From positions 1,798,001 through 1,862,000 of the forward strand of contig NZ_CP092587.1 in the NCBI RefSeq assembly GCF_023920225.1: a DNA stretch of 64,000 nucleotides, in the 5' to 3' direction. Within the stretch, counting starts at the first letter, position 1, and each line of letters starts with the position of its first letter. This DNA is from Vibrio gazogenes (lineage in GTDB: Bacteria > Pseudomonadota > Gammaproteobacteria > Enterobacterales > Vibrionaceae). The position numbers and the translations under genes are program-made. Under the pieces are notes generated by a model. It made no database searches and had not been told where the DNA came from. It was given only the letters and a program-made list of their open reading frames with translations. Positions 1 to 8,074 of this stretch are shown here, in pieces.

Positions 1-1
1 T

Positions 2-793
2 TTGGTTCCTCATCTTACAGATACCGTAATGGCTATTCTGTATGAAGAATTAGCAAAAGCTGCTCAACAAAGTGGTTATTTTACAATTGTGGCTACATGT
101 GGTGATGAAGTAGAAGAGGAAGAAAAAGCGATTGAATCTCTTTTAGGGAGGCGTGTTGATGGGCTCATTCTTGCCACTTCAAGATTAGATAGTCATTCTA
201 CAGAAAAGTTAAGAAGATCCGGTGTACCTCATACATTAGTATTAAGAACCGACCATACGAGTAACTCCGTTGTGGGCAACGATATCCATGGTGGATATAT
301 CGCCACTCGTCATTTGATCGATCTCGGCCATACAAGAATTGGGATTGTTGCTGGTCCGAGTTACTCATCGAATTCATTGGGTCGAACTGAAGGGTATAAA
401 AATGCATTAACACAAGCCGGAATAGCGTTTGAACAATCGCTATGTATTGAATCACGTTTTGATTTTGAATCCGGAGAGAATGCAGGAAGAACCCTTCTAA
501 GTCTGCCAGATAGACCGACTGCAATTTTCGCCGTGACCGATAACCTAGCCCTCGGCGTTATATCTGCAGCGAAAGAATTCAAATTAACGCCAGGAACAGA
601 TTTTGCGTTAGTTGGCTACAATGATACGCCACTCGCAAATATGCTACCGACACCGATATCATCTGTTCATATTCCATTAGATTTTATCGCTTATAAAGCG
701 GTCGATCTTTTATTTGGAGACAAAACAGGCGAAATAGTAGAAATTATGCCGAGCTTGATTCCTAGACATTCATCAATCTATTACAAGGTGTAG
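2..793 (+). CDS. LacI-family transcriptional regulator, 5'-truncated by window edge
   Basis: The visible part is the periplasmic-binding-protein-like effector domain of a LacI/GalR regulator: the N-subdomain begins near VPHLTDTVMA, GRRVDGLILA and DLGHTRIGIVAG are family signatures, and the C-subdomain carries TAIFAVTDNLALGV and FALVGYNDTPLA. The helix-turn-helix is missing because the reading frame is open to base 1; the TTG at position 2 is only the first codon inside the window. The effector is unknown. The next genes to the right (minus strand) are the lyase/transporter operon, which has a perfect LacI-type operator upstream, so this regulator is a reasonable candidate controller of that operon (inference). 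The sequence is AT-rich compared with the gal region. Confidence 0.9.
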   Translation: MVPHLTDTVMAILYEELAKAAQQSGYFTIVATCGDEVEEEEKAIESLLGRRVDGLILATSRLDSHSTEKLRRSGVPHTLVLRTDHTSNSVVGNDIHGGYIATRHLIDLGHTRIGIVAGPSYSSNSLGRTEGYKNALTQAGIAFEQSLCIESRFDFESGENAGRTLLSLPDRPTAIFAVTDNLALGVISAAKEFKLTPGTDFALVGYNDTPLANMLPTPISSVHIPLDFIAYKAVDLLFGDKTGEIVEIMPSLIPRHSSIYYKV

Positions 794-836
794 ATATTAT
801 CCATCGTTTACAAGCAAAAAAAATGTATCAATAATA

Positions 837-862
837 AATCCGAGTAAAATATCACTCGGATT
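837..862. terminator. Hairpin between convergent genes (bidirectional terminator)
   Basis: A perfect 9-bp inverted repeat (AATCCGAGT, 8-nt loop, ACTCGGATT) sits between the end of the LacI-type regulator and the convergent minus-strand gene ending at 899. There is no long T-run on the plus strand; on the minus strand it is followed by TTATTATTG. Confidence 0.6.
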
Positions 863-898
863 AATGCCCTCTATCCCATCACTTTTAACGACTGATAC

Positions 899-1681
899 TT
901 ATATAATAACTTTTTGATATATGTTTACTATATTCTCTTTCTCTAAATCACAATTATTAACTATTTTCTCTATTTCTTCTTGATCATACTGGCCGTCTTT
1001 ATATAACAATATAAACACTTCATCGCCATTTTTTAAGAAATTATTTTTTCCAAAATCAGTATATCGAGTCGCACCTATGGCAATCTGAATCGTTTCAGGA
1101 AATCCACAAGCTTCCAATATATTGATTAAATTATCTTTCACTTCAGTCTCTTCTTGACTGTTTATTGTATCTTTTATCCAAGATAACAATGTATCATATT
1201 TGAATGTGTACTCTTTTGTAGAACAATCTTCATTGTATTGATAAAGGACATCATCTCTCTTTACAAAACTAACAATTCTTAAATTTTCTAGTTCCGAATC
1301 TTCAGCGTATGAGCATAAAGGAATAGGTTTTAAATAAGCCCCTTTAGAGCAAGTCCCCCAGTTTTTCTTCAGTGAGATTTTCTTTATGTCATTACTTCTA
1401 ATTGAGCAATCATTAAATAATGTATAATGTGTAGCGCTCAGATCAACGACTTTACCATCTTTATATTGCACATCAAAAAAAAGAGAGATTTCTGGCTCAA
1501 TTTGATAATTATAGTCATTTGTTATTCTCAGGTAATCTTCGCTGACAGGATAAACACTAAGATAACCATCCATTCCTTTGGCATAAATTGGGAATATACA
1601 CCCAGGAATATCAACATTGTTATTTTCTTTATTTACTTGACCTAAATGACCTTTAAAATTACCGGATATTCCGAATATCAT
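899..1681 (-). CDS. Uncharacterised protein, possibly DUF5718 family
   Basis: A 260-residue soluble protein without signal peptide or membrane segments. I do not recognise a function. The opening GISGNFKGHLGQ and the later ATHYTLFNDCSIRS recall proteins annotated DUF5718 in other Gram-negatives, but this is from memory and uncertain. The start is supported by GAGGTG about 6 nt before the ATG. The gene is strikingly AT-rich and rich in Asn, Lys, Ile and Asp codons compared with later genes, which suggests separate acquisition. It lies downstream of the transporter operon on the same strand, but a strong terminator at 1699-1734 separates them, so it probably has its own promoter. Confidence 0.6.
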   Translation of the reverse strand: MIFGISGNFKGHLGQVNKENNNVDIPGCIFPIYAKGMDGYLSVYPVSEDYLRITNDYNYQIEPEISLFFDVQYKDGKVVDLSATHYTLFNDCSIRSNDIKKISLKKNWGTCSKGAYLKPIPLCSYAEDSELENLRIVSFVKRDDVLYQYNEDCSTKEYTFKYDTLLSWIKDTINSQEETEVKDNLINILEACGFPETIQIAIGATRYTDFGKNNFLKNGDEVFILLYKDGQYDQEEIEKIVNNCDLEKENIVNIYQKVII

Positions 1682-1698
1682 ATATCACCTCATTAAAA

Positions 1699-1734
1699 TA
1701 ACATCTAGGGTTTACGAGTGCCCCCTAGATGTTA
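1699..1734 (-). terminator. Rho-independent terminator of the lyase/transporter operon
   Basis: A perfect 12-bp stem (TAACATCTAGGG paired with CCCTAGATGTTA, 12-nt loop) lies 7 nt after the transporter stop codon. On the minus strand it is followed by TTTTAA, fitting intrinsic termination. Confidence 0.8.
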
Positions 1735-1741
1735 TGCTGTT

Positions 1742-3013
1742 TTATGCAAAAAGTTTAATAACCAATCTAAATGACAAAGAAAATATTGCAAGTAAACCTA
1801 TCAACCCCATTGTTAGATGTAAGTTTTTATTCACTAACTTACCCATAATGGATTTTTTAGACGAAATAACAAACAATAGGATACCTAAAAATGGCGCAAC
1901 AAGAACCGTTAAGGCTTGAGCCAAAATAATCAATTTAATTGGTGAGCCATTATTAAATATAGCAACTGATGCGCCAAATATTAAAATACCATAGACAAAA
2001 ACTTTCACTTTTGAACATGATAATTTATTACCCCACCCTACAGCGTCACATAATAATGTTCCGCCAGCAGAAGCATTTGCGGCCATAGATGAAAATGCTG
2101 CAGAGAAAAAACCAATACTAAAAATAATTGACCCCATTTTCCCTGACAAAGGCTCTAATACTTTAGTCAGTTGGGTAAAATTATTCGCTGTTTCACCTGT
2201 CACATTAAATACTGCGGCAGATACAATGATAACCAACATTGTCATGGCCGCCGTAGCTATATTGCCAGGAATCGTATCAGCAATAGTAAGGTGTTTATAT
2301 TGCTCTGGTTTCAACCCACGCTCATGGATAGAATATCCACTATAAAATGCTGAATTAATAGAAAAGTTTGTGCCAATTAATGCTATTAGTAAATACCCTG
2401 CTTCAGCCGGTATTGTGGGAATAAATCCCATAGAAACATCAACCCATTCAGGATCACTTAAAATCGCAGATCCCAAAAATCCTAATGACATAATTGCAAT
2501 CAGAGCAACAAGCATCTTTTCTAATGCGCGATACGCATTTTTCATCGCAATCAAAATACCAACTGCGACAGTTGAAGCCAATACCCAAGCAACAACTGAA
2601 CCACCAAATAATAACTGTAAAGCGATACCAGAGCCGACTGCATTCCCAACAGAAAAACATAAAGTAATGAAAAATACACCGACCCCAGCTAACACGCCAA
2701 TTTTGTGACCTAAAGTTTCCTTGATTGTATCAACTAATGACTTCTCACCCGTTGCAAGGCCGATTCTCACAGACATGTCATTAAAGAAGAACATGAGAAC
2801 ACCAGAGACAACGATGACCCATAGTAGATGGTATCCATATTGACTACCTGCCTGTACGGCTGATGTCAGAGCACCGGGACCGAATCTCCATGCACCAGCA
2901 ACAAATGCGGGCCCCATGAGGAGTAAGATCTTGTACCAATTAGACGACTTTTCGCCCTGTTGATACGAGTTACCGACAGTTTTTACTGTCTCTATTCTCG
3001 TATTAGATTTCAT
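1742..3013 (-). CDS. Nramp-superfamily transporter lacking canonical metal ligands
   Basis: A 423-residue polytopic inner-membrane protein of about 11 hydrophobic helices with the Nramp (APC-fold) layout. The first helix reads MGPAFVAGAWRFGPGALTSA: the family metal-binding DPGN is replaced by GPGA (residues 45-48). In helix 6 the usual A-x-M-P-H-N is replaced by GTNFSIN (214-220). With both motifs changed, Mn/Fe transport is unlikely, and an organic or otherwise different substrate should be considered (inference). It follows the DapA-family lyase gene by 89 nt on the same strand, so a shared transcript and a shared substrate are plausible. Automatic annotation would probably call it a divalent metal transporter. 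Confidence 0.85.
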   Translation of the reverse strand: MKSNTRIETVKTVGNSYQQGEKSSNWYKILLLMGPAFVAGAWRFGPGALTSAVQAGSQYGYHLLWVIVVSGVLMFFFNDMSVRIGLATGEKSLVDTIKETLGHKIGVLAGVGVFFITLCFSVGNAVGSGIALQLLFGGSVVAWVLASTVAVGILIAMKNAYRALEKMLVALIAIMSLGFLGSAILSDPEWVDVSMGFIPTIPAEAGYLLIALIGTNFSINSAFYSGYSIHERGLKPEQYKHLTIADTIPGNIATAAMTMLVIIVSAAVFNVTGETANNFTQLTKVLEPLSGKMGSIIFSIGFFSAAFSSMAANASAGGTLLCDAVGWGNKLSCSKVKVFVYGILIFGASVAIFNNGSPIKLIILAQALTVLVAPFLGILLFVISSKKSIMGKLVNKNLHLTMGLIGLLAIFSLSFRLVIKLFA

Positions 3014-3061
3014 ACAATACCTACATTTTTTGTTTCACGTTTGAATTATTATTTTTTATAG

Positions 3062-3090
3062 GAGACCAGAATCTCTTGGATTCCGGTCTC
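3062..3090 (-). other. Intercistronic stem-loop between lyase and transporter genes
   Basis: An imperfect 12-bp inverted repeat (GAGACCAGAATC with GATTCCGGTCTC, one mismatch, 5-nt loop) lies in the 89-nt gap of the operon. There is no T-run, so it may tune message stability or partial readthrough rather than terminate. Confidence 0.55.
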
Positions 3091-3102
3091 GACATGCTCG
3101 TG

Positions 3103-4032
3103 TTAATCAACAAGTCCGGCAGAACGAAGAGCGGCTGCAATTTCTTCGTGTGCACCTTCTTGTAGGGGTTGGAGCGGATTACGAACTGTTGCATGCTCAA
3201 GAATACCCCGAGCAACCAGACCTTCTTTTAACGCCACTGTGCCTTCCATATGTGAACCGCGATGATAAACATTCTGCGTTACTGGGAATAATTGATCGTG
3301 AATGGCACGGGCTTTCGGATAGTCACGCGCTTTACCAGCTTCAATCAGTTCAACCAAAGGCTCAGGCGCCAGACCGCCGTAACCGACGAGCGCACCGTCA
3401 ACATCAAACATGGTGTGAAGTAGATATTCATCGTGGCAGGTCAAAATCGTTAGCTCCGAACATTCACGACGAATAATTGGAATTTCGGTATCCCAGCGGC
3501 GCATGTTGCGAACACCATTTTTCATCGCAATCACACCCGGCTGTTTTGCAATATCTAACAGGGTTTGCAGGTTATAAGTCGCTTTCGTCACATCAGGATA
3601 TTGGAACAGAATCAGTGGTAATCCACTTTCTTCATGGACTGTTTTATAACGTTTTTGCGGGGCACCTTCTTGGTAACCAAAACGTAGCCAACCGTGTGAA
3701 GGATACAGCAGACCCGCAGAAGCACCGGCTTCGACCGCACGCTTCGCTTCCAGCGCCGCAACCATGTCCCCTTCACCAGTAATACCGGCAATAATTGGGA
3801 TTTCATCATTGACCGCATCTTTAAAAGCAGTAATAACCGCGCACTGCTCTTCGGGCGTTAAAAAAGTACCTTCGCCAGCATGACCAAGCACGACAAGACC
3901 TTTTACGCCGTCAACACTTGCCAGCCATGAACCGAGACGTTTGATTGCAGCAAAGTCAACATCGCCATCACGGGTAAAAGGAGTTACTGGAGCCGGCACA
4001 AGACCTTTCAAATCAATTTCATGTTTCATCAT
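3103..4032 (-). CDS. DapA/NanA-superfamily lyase or dehydratase (dihydrodipicolinate synthase family)
   Basis: A 309-residue class I aldolase-type TIM barrel. It opens with LKGLVPAPVTPFTRDGDVD, the family N-terminal signature. The predicted Schiff-base lysine is K171 in GVIAMKNG and the catalytic tyrosine is Y145 in LILFQYPDVT. It is probably not the biosynthetic DapA: it sits with a transporter under a LacI-type operator, and the extended C-terminus and SHGWLRFG loop suggest a catabolic keto-acid lyase or dehydratase. The substrate cannot be read from sequence. Start: ATGATG with AGGAACGA just upstream; the second ATG is equally possible. Confidence 0.85.
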   Translation of the reverse strand: MMKHEIDLKGLVPAPVTPFTRDGDVDFAAIKRLGSWLASVDGVKGLVVLGHAGEGTFLTPEEQCAVITAFKDAVNDEIPIIAGITGEGDMVAALEAKRAVEAGASAGLLYPSHGWLRFGYQEGAPQKRYKTVHEESGLPLILFQYPDVTKATYNLQTLLDIAKQPGVIAMKNGVRNMRRWDTEIPIIRRECSELTILTCHDEYLLHTMFDVDGALVGYGGLAPEPLVELIEAGKARDYPKARAIHDQLFPVTQNVYHRGSHMEGTVALKEGLVARGILEHATVRNPLQPLQEGAHEEIAAALRSAGLVD

Positions 4033-4080
4033 TCGTTCCTATTTATTTGTTGTATTTTTCCTTTAAACTGGGAACGTTCT

Positions 4081-4094
4081 TGCAAACGTTTGCA
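4081..4094. promoter_or_regulatory. LacI/GalR-type operator
   Basis: TGCAAACGTTTGCA is a perfect 14-bp palindrome with the central CG typical of LacI-family operators. It lies 49 nt upstream of the lyase start, where a bound repressor would block transcription of the lyase-transporter operon. The regulator at the left window edge is the nearest candidate ligand. Confidence 0.8.
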
Positions 4095-4663
4095 GTTTGA
4101 ATTTAATATACTGCTAATTGACTTTGCTTCAAGAAAGGTTGATTTTTATTGCCAATGAATTCACAAAAAAAAATAAGATTTATTTAATATATTTTCTACT
4201 GTGAGATCGCTCAAAGAAATATAGTAGGAATATGTTATTTGCACAGAATATGAAAAGAACTGACTGCAAATGTACGCTTGCTCAGATAATATGTGCTTCA
4301 ACAAGAGGGATGTCCAATTAAAATTTTAATCAACTAAATCATTACCTTATGAACATATCGGTGACATTTACTTAATAACGATGAGGCCATACCAGAACCC
4401 CGTTATAAGACATCAATCAGTACACTAACGGTAAATTACGGTCTAGAGGCATTGTATCCGTAGCTATATTTCTAATTGAACGCCCTTACCGTAAGAAGTA
4501 AAAATATAGATACTTTACTTATATAATTCTCGACTACTTTTCTTCTTTTTTTTACGCTCTTGTATCAAATTAAATTGAACTTTTAAAATAATGTTAGGCT
4601 ATTAATCTGGCCGATATACCACCGCCAGCATATAAAAGAATAAACCCTGTTAACTCACTCCCA

Positions 4664-4687
4664 AAATCCAGTGCCGGGCGTAGGAAC
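4664..4687 (+). repeat. 24-bp dispersed repeat, copy A
   Basis: This stretch, containing GTGCCGGGCGTAGGAAC, recurs at 6358-6381 with a single mismatch. Here it precedes the frameshifted small gene by about 80 nt. Its identity is unknown; it could be the end of a decayed mobile element or a conserved leader. Confidence 0.7.
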
Positions 4688-4768
4688 CCGCAGTCATTTG
4701 TTCTTCAGGGATTATAGGTTGCTAACTTTACGTTGATGAAACAACTTTTTACTCTTCAGGAGTCAACT

Positions 4769-4967
4769 ATGTACGAAACGATCCCCCGACGATCACCAAT
4801 TCGCCCAAAAAACCCGCGAATACCTGCGCCAGTTAGAAGAAATTTTTGAAGCCGAACAGCGGCACAACAATCAAGAGCTGCGCAATGTATTGCTGTATCT
4901 GAATAATCTGATTACCACCCATTATGTACGCTACCATGAAACCCCTGATGGAGAGGATTTGGTGTAG
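4769..4967 (+). pseudogene. Frameshifted small gene (about 65 codons), unknown function
   Basis: A good ribosome site (CAGGAG, 6 nt spacing) precedes an ATG that reads MYETIP. The frame then shifts by one base at a run of five Cs (4783-4787). Removing one C gives a coherent 65-residue product containing DDHQFAQKTREYL, EEIFEAEQRHNN and LYLNNLITTHYVRYHE before TAG at 4965-4967. It would be a small, soluble, highly charged helical protein. A second, more decayed copy of its C-terminal part is at about 30153-30204. Either a real +1 frameshift mutation or a sequencing error in the C-run explains the break. I do not know the family. Confidence 0.65.
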
Positions 4968-5664
4968 TTACTGGTGAGATATCGAGCCGCATATACGTCT
5001 CGTTTTATAAAATAACCATGAATAGATGAGATAATAGATGCTGATTTAGATTGTGAGTTCGCCTGAGCAAACCGCTTTAAATGGTGAAACCTGCGAGCTT
5101 AAACACTGAAAAACCGTGAGCGATTTATTATTTCCCAGTGCTCATCCATTTTTTAATATCTCGATTTTATCATTTCATTCAAACTATCAATCATATTAAA
5201 AATATATTTACAGCAGAATAATGATTCTGATCAACATTTATACAAAATCATCCATCACTGCAGAAAATATAATCAATGATAAGGCTCGACTGTTCTTCGA
5301 GGCTCAAGCGCCACCAATAAAACGACCAATTTTCAGTCAATTCAGTGTCACGCCATTCAGACCCAGACTGATTGCAAGCATCAGATAAATCAGCTGTTTT
5401 TGTGAATATAAAGGCGCTATTGATAAAAATATTGTTGTATAATCTGAACATCGTACATCATATAGACGCATATTTTCCTGCCTGACAGCGTTTCTTGGCA
5501 AAACTCATCAGCTCGAAAAAGCGATGCGCGATAATCTTTTTTATATAGAAATCATAAGAAGATTCATAAGAACGCAGCGTTATACATTCAACAATACAAC
5601 GTCAATATTTCAAAATCTATTCATAGATCAAATTTTAAACCATAGTTAAATTAAAGGAAAAAAA

Positions 5665-6138
5665 ATGGGGTTTTTCGATAAAGTAAAATCAATTAAGAAT
5701 TTCATTACCGGTGGTGCGGCGAAAGTTTATTTAGACTCATCAGAAATTGTGTTTGGTGAGCAGTTTGAATTGCGAATTAGAGTTCAGGTTGATGATGCTG
5801 ATTTAAAAATCGATCGCGTTTATGTTGAAATTGAAGGTATAGAAGAAATAGAAGTACCGGATGTCGATGTCATTTATGAGTACGATGACGAAGAGGAACG
5901 GCGCATAGAAATCGTACGAGCAGAAACCACCACAACAGAATTAGAGATCACAGTGGATGACGGGCAAGTTTTAAATGCCAATGAAAAATACGAATGGACA
6001 GTCAATGTCGAGTTACCAAGTGACGCCCTGCCTCCGTATAATGGCGAATATTGTCAGCATTCGTACATGGCACGTGCGTCGCTGGATTGTTTTGGCAACG
6101 ACCCCGATTCTGGCTGGATTGAGCTTGATATCAACTAA
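5665..6138 (+). CDS. Small beta-sandwich protein, arrestin/Spo0M-like (tentative)
   Basis: A 157-residue acidic cytoplasmic protein with a strong ribosome site (AAAGGAAAAAAA) before the ATG. It begins MGFFDKVKSIKNFITGGAAK and then reads as alternating beta strands (VYLDSSEIVFGEQFELRIRV, DRVYVEIEGIEEIEV, ELEITVDDGQV), the pattern of an arrestin-like N-domain as in Spo0M proteins. A Cys-containing stretch near the end (EYCQHSYMARASLDCFGNDP) looks family-specific. The fold assignment is inference from strand pattern; function unknown. It stands alone between two gene-poor stretches. Confidence 0.75.
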   Translation: MGFFDKVKSIKNFITGGAAKVYLDSSEIVFGEQFELRIRVQVDDADLKIDRVYVEIEGIEEIEVPDVDVIYEYDDEEERRIEIVRAETTTTELEITVDDGQVLNANEKYEWTVNVELPSDALPPYNGEYCQHSYMARASLDCFGNDPDSGWIELDIN

Positions 6139-6357
6139 AATCACCATAAACCAGTCAGCAGGGAAATACATCCCTGCTGGCGGTAATATTCAATGTTTAA
6201 GTTGCTCAATGGCATGATAACGTGTACTCAACTCATTCATCACTCACTTTGGGTCACTGTCACTGTCGTATGAACCAATCCCCTTCCCCAAAAAATCTCA
6301 TATTTTTTCCATACTTTCTCTTTCCAACAATTCGATAACCTGACTCCTGCGCTGGCC

Positions 6358-6381
6358 AAATCCGGTGCCGGGCGTAGGAAC
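6358..6381 (+). repeat. 24-bp dispersed repeat, copy B
   Basis: It matches 4664-4687 at 23 of 24 positions. Left of both copies lies a loosely shared AACC..TG..ACTC pattern, so the repeated unit may be longer but degraded. No small gene follows this copy; it lies 80 bp before the ars promoter. Confidence 0.7.
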
Positions 6382-6460
6382 TAAAATGCCCATAAGGTCA
6401 GCAAACGTTACGATACATCATTATGAAATAAGTTTTGTATTTAAAAATGACGATACAAGT

Positions 6461-6500
6461 TTGACATATGGAAAAACACATATATTATATATCACATATG
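6461..6500 (+). promoter_or_regulatory. ars promoter with ArsR-type operator
   Basis: TTGACA at 6461-6466 is followed after 16 nt by TATTAT (6483-6488). The promoter is embedded in an AT-rich dyad, with CATATG at each side (6465-6470 and 6495-6500) around a TATATTATATAT core, the type of site an ArsR repressor covers. ArsR starts 21 nt further on. Confidence 0.65.
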
Positions 6501-6520
6501 TTTTTTAAGAGATATAACCA

Positions 6521-6853
6521 ATGACACCACTACAGTTTTTTAAATGCTTGTCTGATGAAACCAGACTCAAGTCGATTCTGATTATTCATCAGCTCGAGGA
6601 AGTTTGCGTGTGTGATCTCATGGCAGCACTTGAGCTTGACCAACCCAAAGTCTCACGCCATTTAGCCGAGCTACGCAAATGTAATATTTTGCGAGATGAG
6701 CGCCGTGGCAAGTGGGTGTATTACCAACTCCATGAACAACTTCCTGACTGGGCGAAAACGGTCATCAGCCAAACGGCTGAAAGCAATCACAGCTATTTTG
6801 CTGAAGCCTTATCAAAACTAAAAGCGACCAAACAGCAAGATTTATGCTGTTAG
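6521..6853 (+). CDS. arsR: Arsenite-responsive repressor ArsR
   Basis: A 110-residue winged-helix ArsR/SmtB repressor. The arsenite-sensing motif EVCVCDLMAAL (Cys29 and Cys31) at the start of the DNA-binding region and the recognition helix QPKVSRHLAELRK are present; the wing reads RDERRGKWVYYQL. A Cys pair at the extreme C-terminus (DLCC) could supply another ligand. It is first in the operon, 16 nt before arsC, and presumably represses the dyad-bearing promoter until As(III) binds. Confidence 0.95.
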   Translation: MTPLQFFKCLSDETRLKSILIIHQLEEVCVCDLMAALELDQPKVSRHLAELRKCNILRDERRGKWVYYQLHEQLPDWAKTVISQTAESNHSYFAEALSKLKATKQQDLCC

Positions 6854-6869
6854 CCCGAAAGGAATCACC

Positions 6870-7340
6870 ATGAAAATTCTTTATATCTGCACCCACAACC
6901 GTTGTAGAAGTATCTTATCTGAAGCCATCACCAATCATGTGGCTGGAGAGCGAATTATTGCAAGAAGTGCGGGGAGCCAGCCTTCAGGGGTCGTGCATCC
7001 GCTTTCTGTTCAGTACCTGAGAGAAGCCAACATTGCTGTTGAAGGTCTGCAAAGTCAGTCATGGGATGACTTCGAAGATTTCAAACCCGATGTAGTTGTT
7101 ACCGTGTGTGATTCTGCTGCCGGAGAAGCCTGCCCGGTGTGGTTTGGTAATTCAGTTAAAGTCCATTGGGGGCTGGCCGACCCTTCCAAAATAGAAGGGA
7201 GTGAAACTGAAAAAGCACTTGGGTTTCGCGCCTGTATTGCTGAAATCACAGCGCGGGTTAACCAATTACTCCCGATAGCAGAAAAAACGCTCGCCCCTGC
7301 CGAACTAAAAGCTGAACTGGCGAAATTAGGAGCACTGTAG
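6870..7340 (+). CDS. arsC: Arsenate reductase, low-molecular-weight phosphatase type
   Basis: A 156-residue LMW-PTP-fold arsenate reductase. The P-loop CTHNRCRS (C7-x5-R13-S14) is the catalytic site, and Cys residues in [15 protein letters not shown] provide the resolving thiols used by thioredoxin-coupled enzymes. The cytoplasmic enzyme turns arsenate to arsenite for export by Acr3. It lies between arsR and arsH. A second, unrelated arsenate reductase closes the same operon (10451-10879). Confidence 0.93.
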   Translation: MKILYICTHNRCRSILSEAITNHVAGERIIARSAGSQPSGVVHPLSVQYLREANIAVEGLQSQSWDDFEDFKPDVVVTVCDSAAGEACPVWFGNSVKVHWGLADPSKIEGSETEKALGFRACIAEITARVNQLLPIAEKTLAPAELKAELAKLGAL

Positions 7341-7342
7341 CC

Positions 7343-8059
7343 ATGATTCACGACATGACACTGCCGAATATTGATGCGTCACAGCTTGAAATTCCGGTAT
7401 TTGATAAATGCCAGAGTACATCGGCTGACCATGCACCGCGCATCCTTTTACTTTACGGCTCTTTACGGAAGCGTTCATTCAGCCGCTTAGTGATTGAAGA
7501 ATGCGCTCGGCTTCTGATGCGAATGGGTGCAGAAGTGAAAATCTTTGATCCCGAAGGCCTGCCACAAGCTGATACTGCAGATGAAAATCACCCCAAGGTG
7601 AAAGAACTCAGAGAATACATGATGTGGTCAGAAGGTCAGGTATGGTGTTCGCCAGAACGCCATGGCTCAATGAGCAGTATATTCAAAAGCCAGATTGACT
7701 GGGTGCCTCTGAGCATTGGTGCCGTGCGGCCGACGCAGGGTAAAACGTTAGCGGTGATGCAGGTATGTGGTGGCTCACAGTCATTCAATGTGGTGAATCA
7801 ATTACGTATTCTTGGTCGCTGGATGCGCATGGTCACCATCCCAAACCAATCCAGTGTGGCGAAAGCTTTTCTTGAATTTGATGAAAACGACAGGATGAAG
7901 CCTTCCTCCTACTACAATCGTATTGTTGATGTGATGGAAGAACTCATGAAGTTCACGTTATTGCTCCGAAGCGATAAAGACTATTTGGTAGACAGGTATT
8001 CTGAACGTGTTGAGTCGGCTGAACAGTTAAGCCAGCGCGTCAACCAGCGTTCTATTTAA
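7343..8059 (+). CDS. arsH: ArsH, NADPH-dependent FMN reductase / organoarsenical oxidase
   Basis: A 238-residue flavodoxin-like protein. The FMN phosphate loop is [34 protein letters not shown] and the [15 protein letters not shown] stretch are ArsH signatures. Family members oxidise trivalent methylarsenicals to the less toxic pentavalent forms using NADPH and FMN. It begins 2 nt after the arsC stop, showing translational coupling. With an ArsP-like permease downstream, the operon appears to deal with organic as well as inorganic arsenic. Confidence 0.95.
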   Translation: MIHDMTLPNIDASQLEIPVFDKCQSTSADHAPRILLLYGSLRKRSFSRLVIEECARLLMRMGAEVKIFDPEGLPQADTADENHPKVKELREYMMWSEGQVWCSPERHGSMSSIFKSQIDWVPLSIGAVRPTQGKTLAVMQVCGGSQSFNVVNQLRILGRWMRMVTIPNQSSVAKAFLEFDENDRMKPSSYYNRIVDVMEELMKFTLLLRSDKDYLVDRYSERVESAEQLSQRVNQRSI

Positions 8060-8074
8060 GTTAAGGGGAAAAAG

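Larger units (their letters stand above)
4033..5664. other. 1.6-kb gene-poor, AT-rich intergenic region
   Basis: It holds the operator at 4081-4094, one copy of a 24-bp repeat (4664-4687) and the frameshifted small gene at 4769-4967, listed separately. A 67-codon minus-strand frame at 5248-5451 has no convincing ribosome site or similarity. The rest shows nothing I can assign. Confidence 0.6.
6139..6520. other. Intergenic region upstream of the ars operon
   Basis: It holds copy B of the 24-bp repeat (6358-6381) and the ars promoter/operator (6461-6500). I see no further gene or RNA. Confidence 0.6.

Noticed and set aside
1742..3013. Calling the transporter MntH (Mn/H symporter)
   Set aside because: Both metal-ligand motifs are replaced, so the specific name is not supported.
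3103..4032. Calling the lyase DapA (lysine biosynthesis)
   Set aside because: Context is catabolic (transporter, LacI operator) and the C-terminal part differs from biosynthetic DapA.
5248..5451. 67-codon minus-strand ORF in the intergenic region
   Set aside because: No ribosome site, no recognisable family and no partner; low-complexity AT-rich context makes a chance frame likely.
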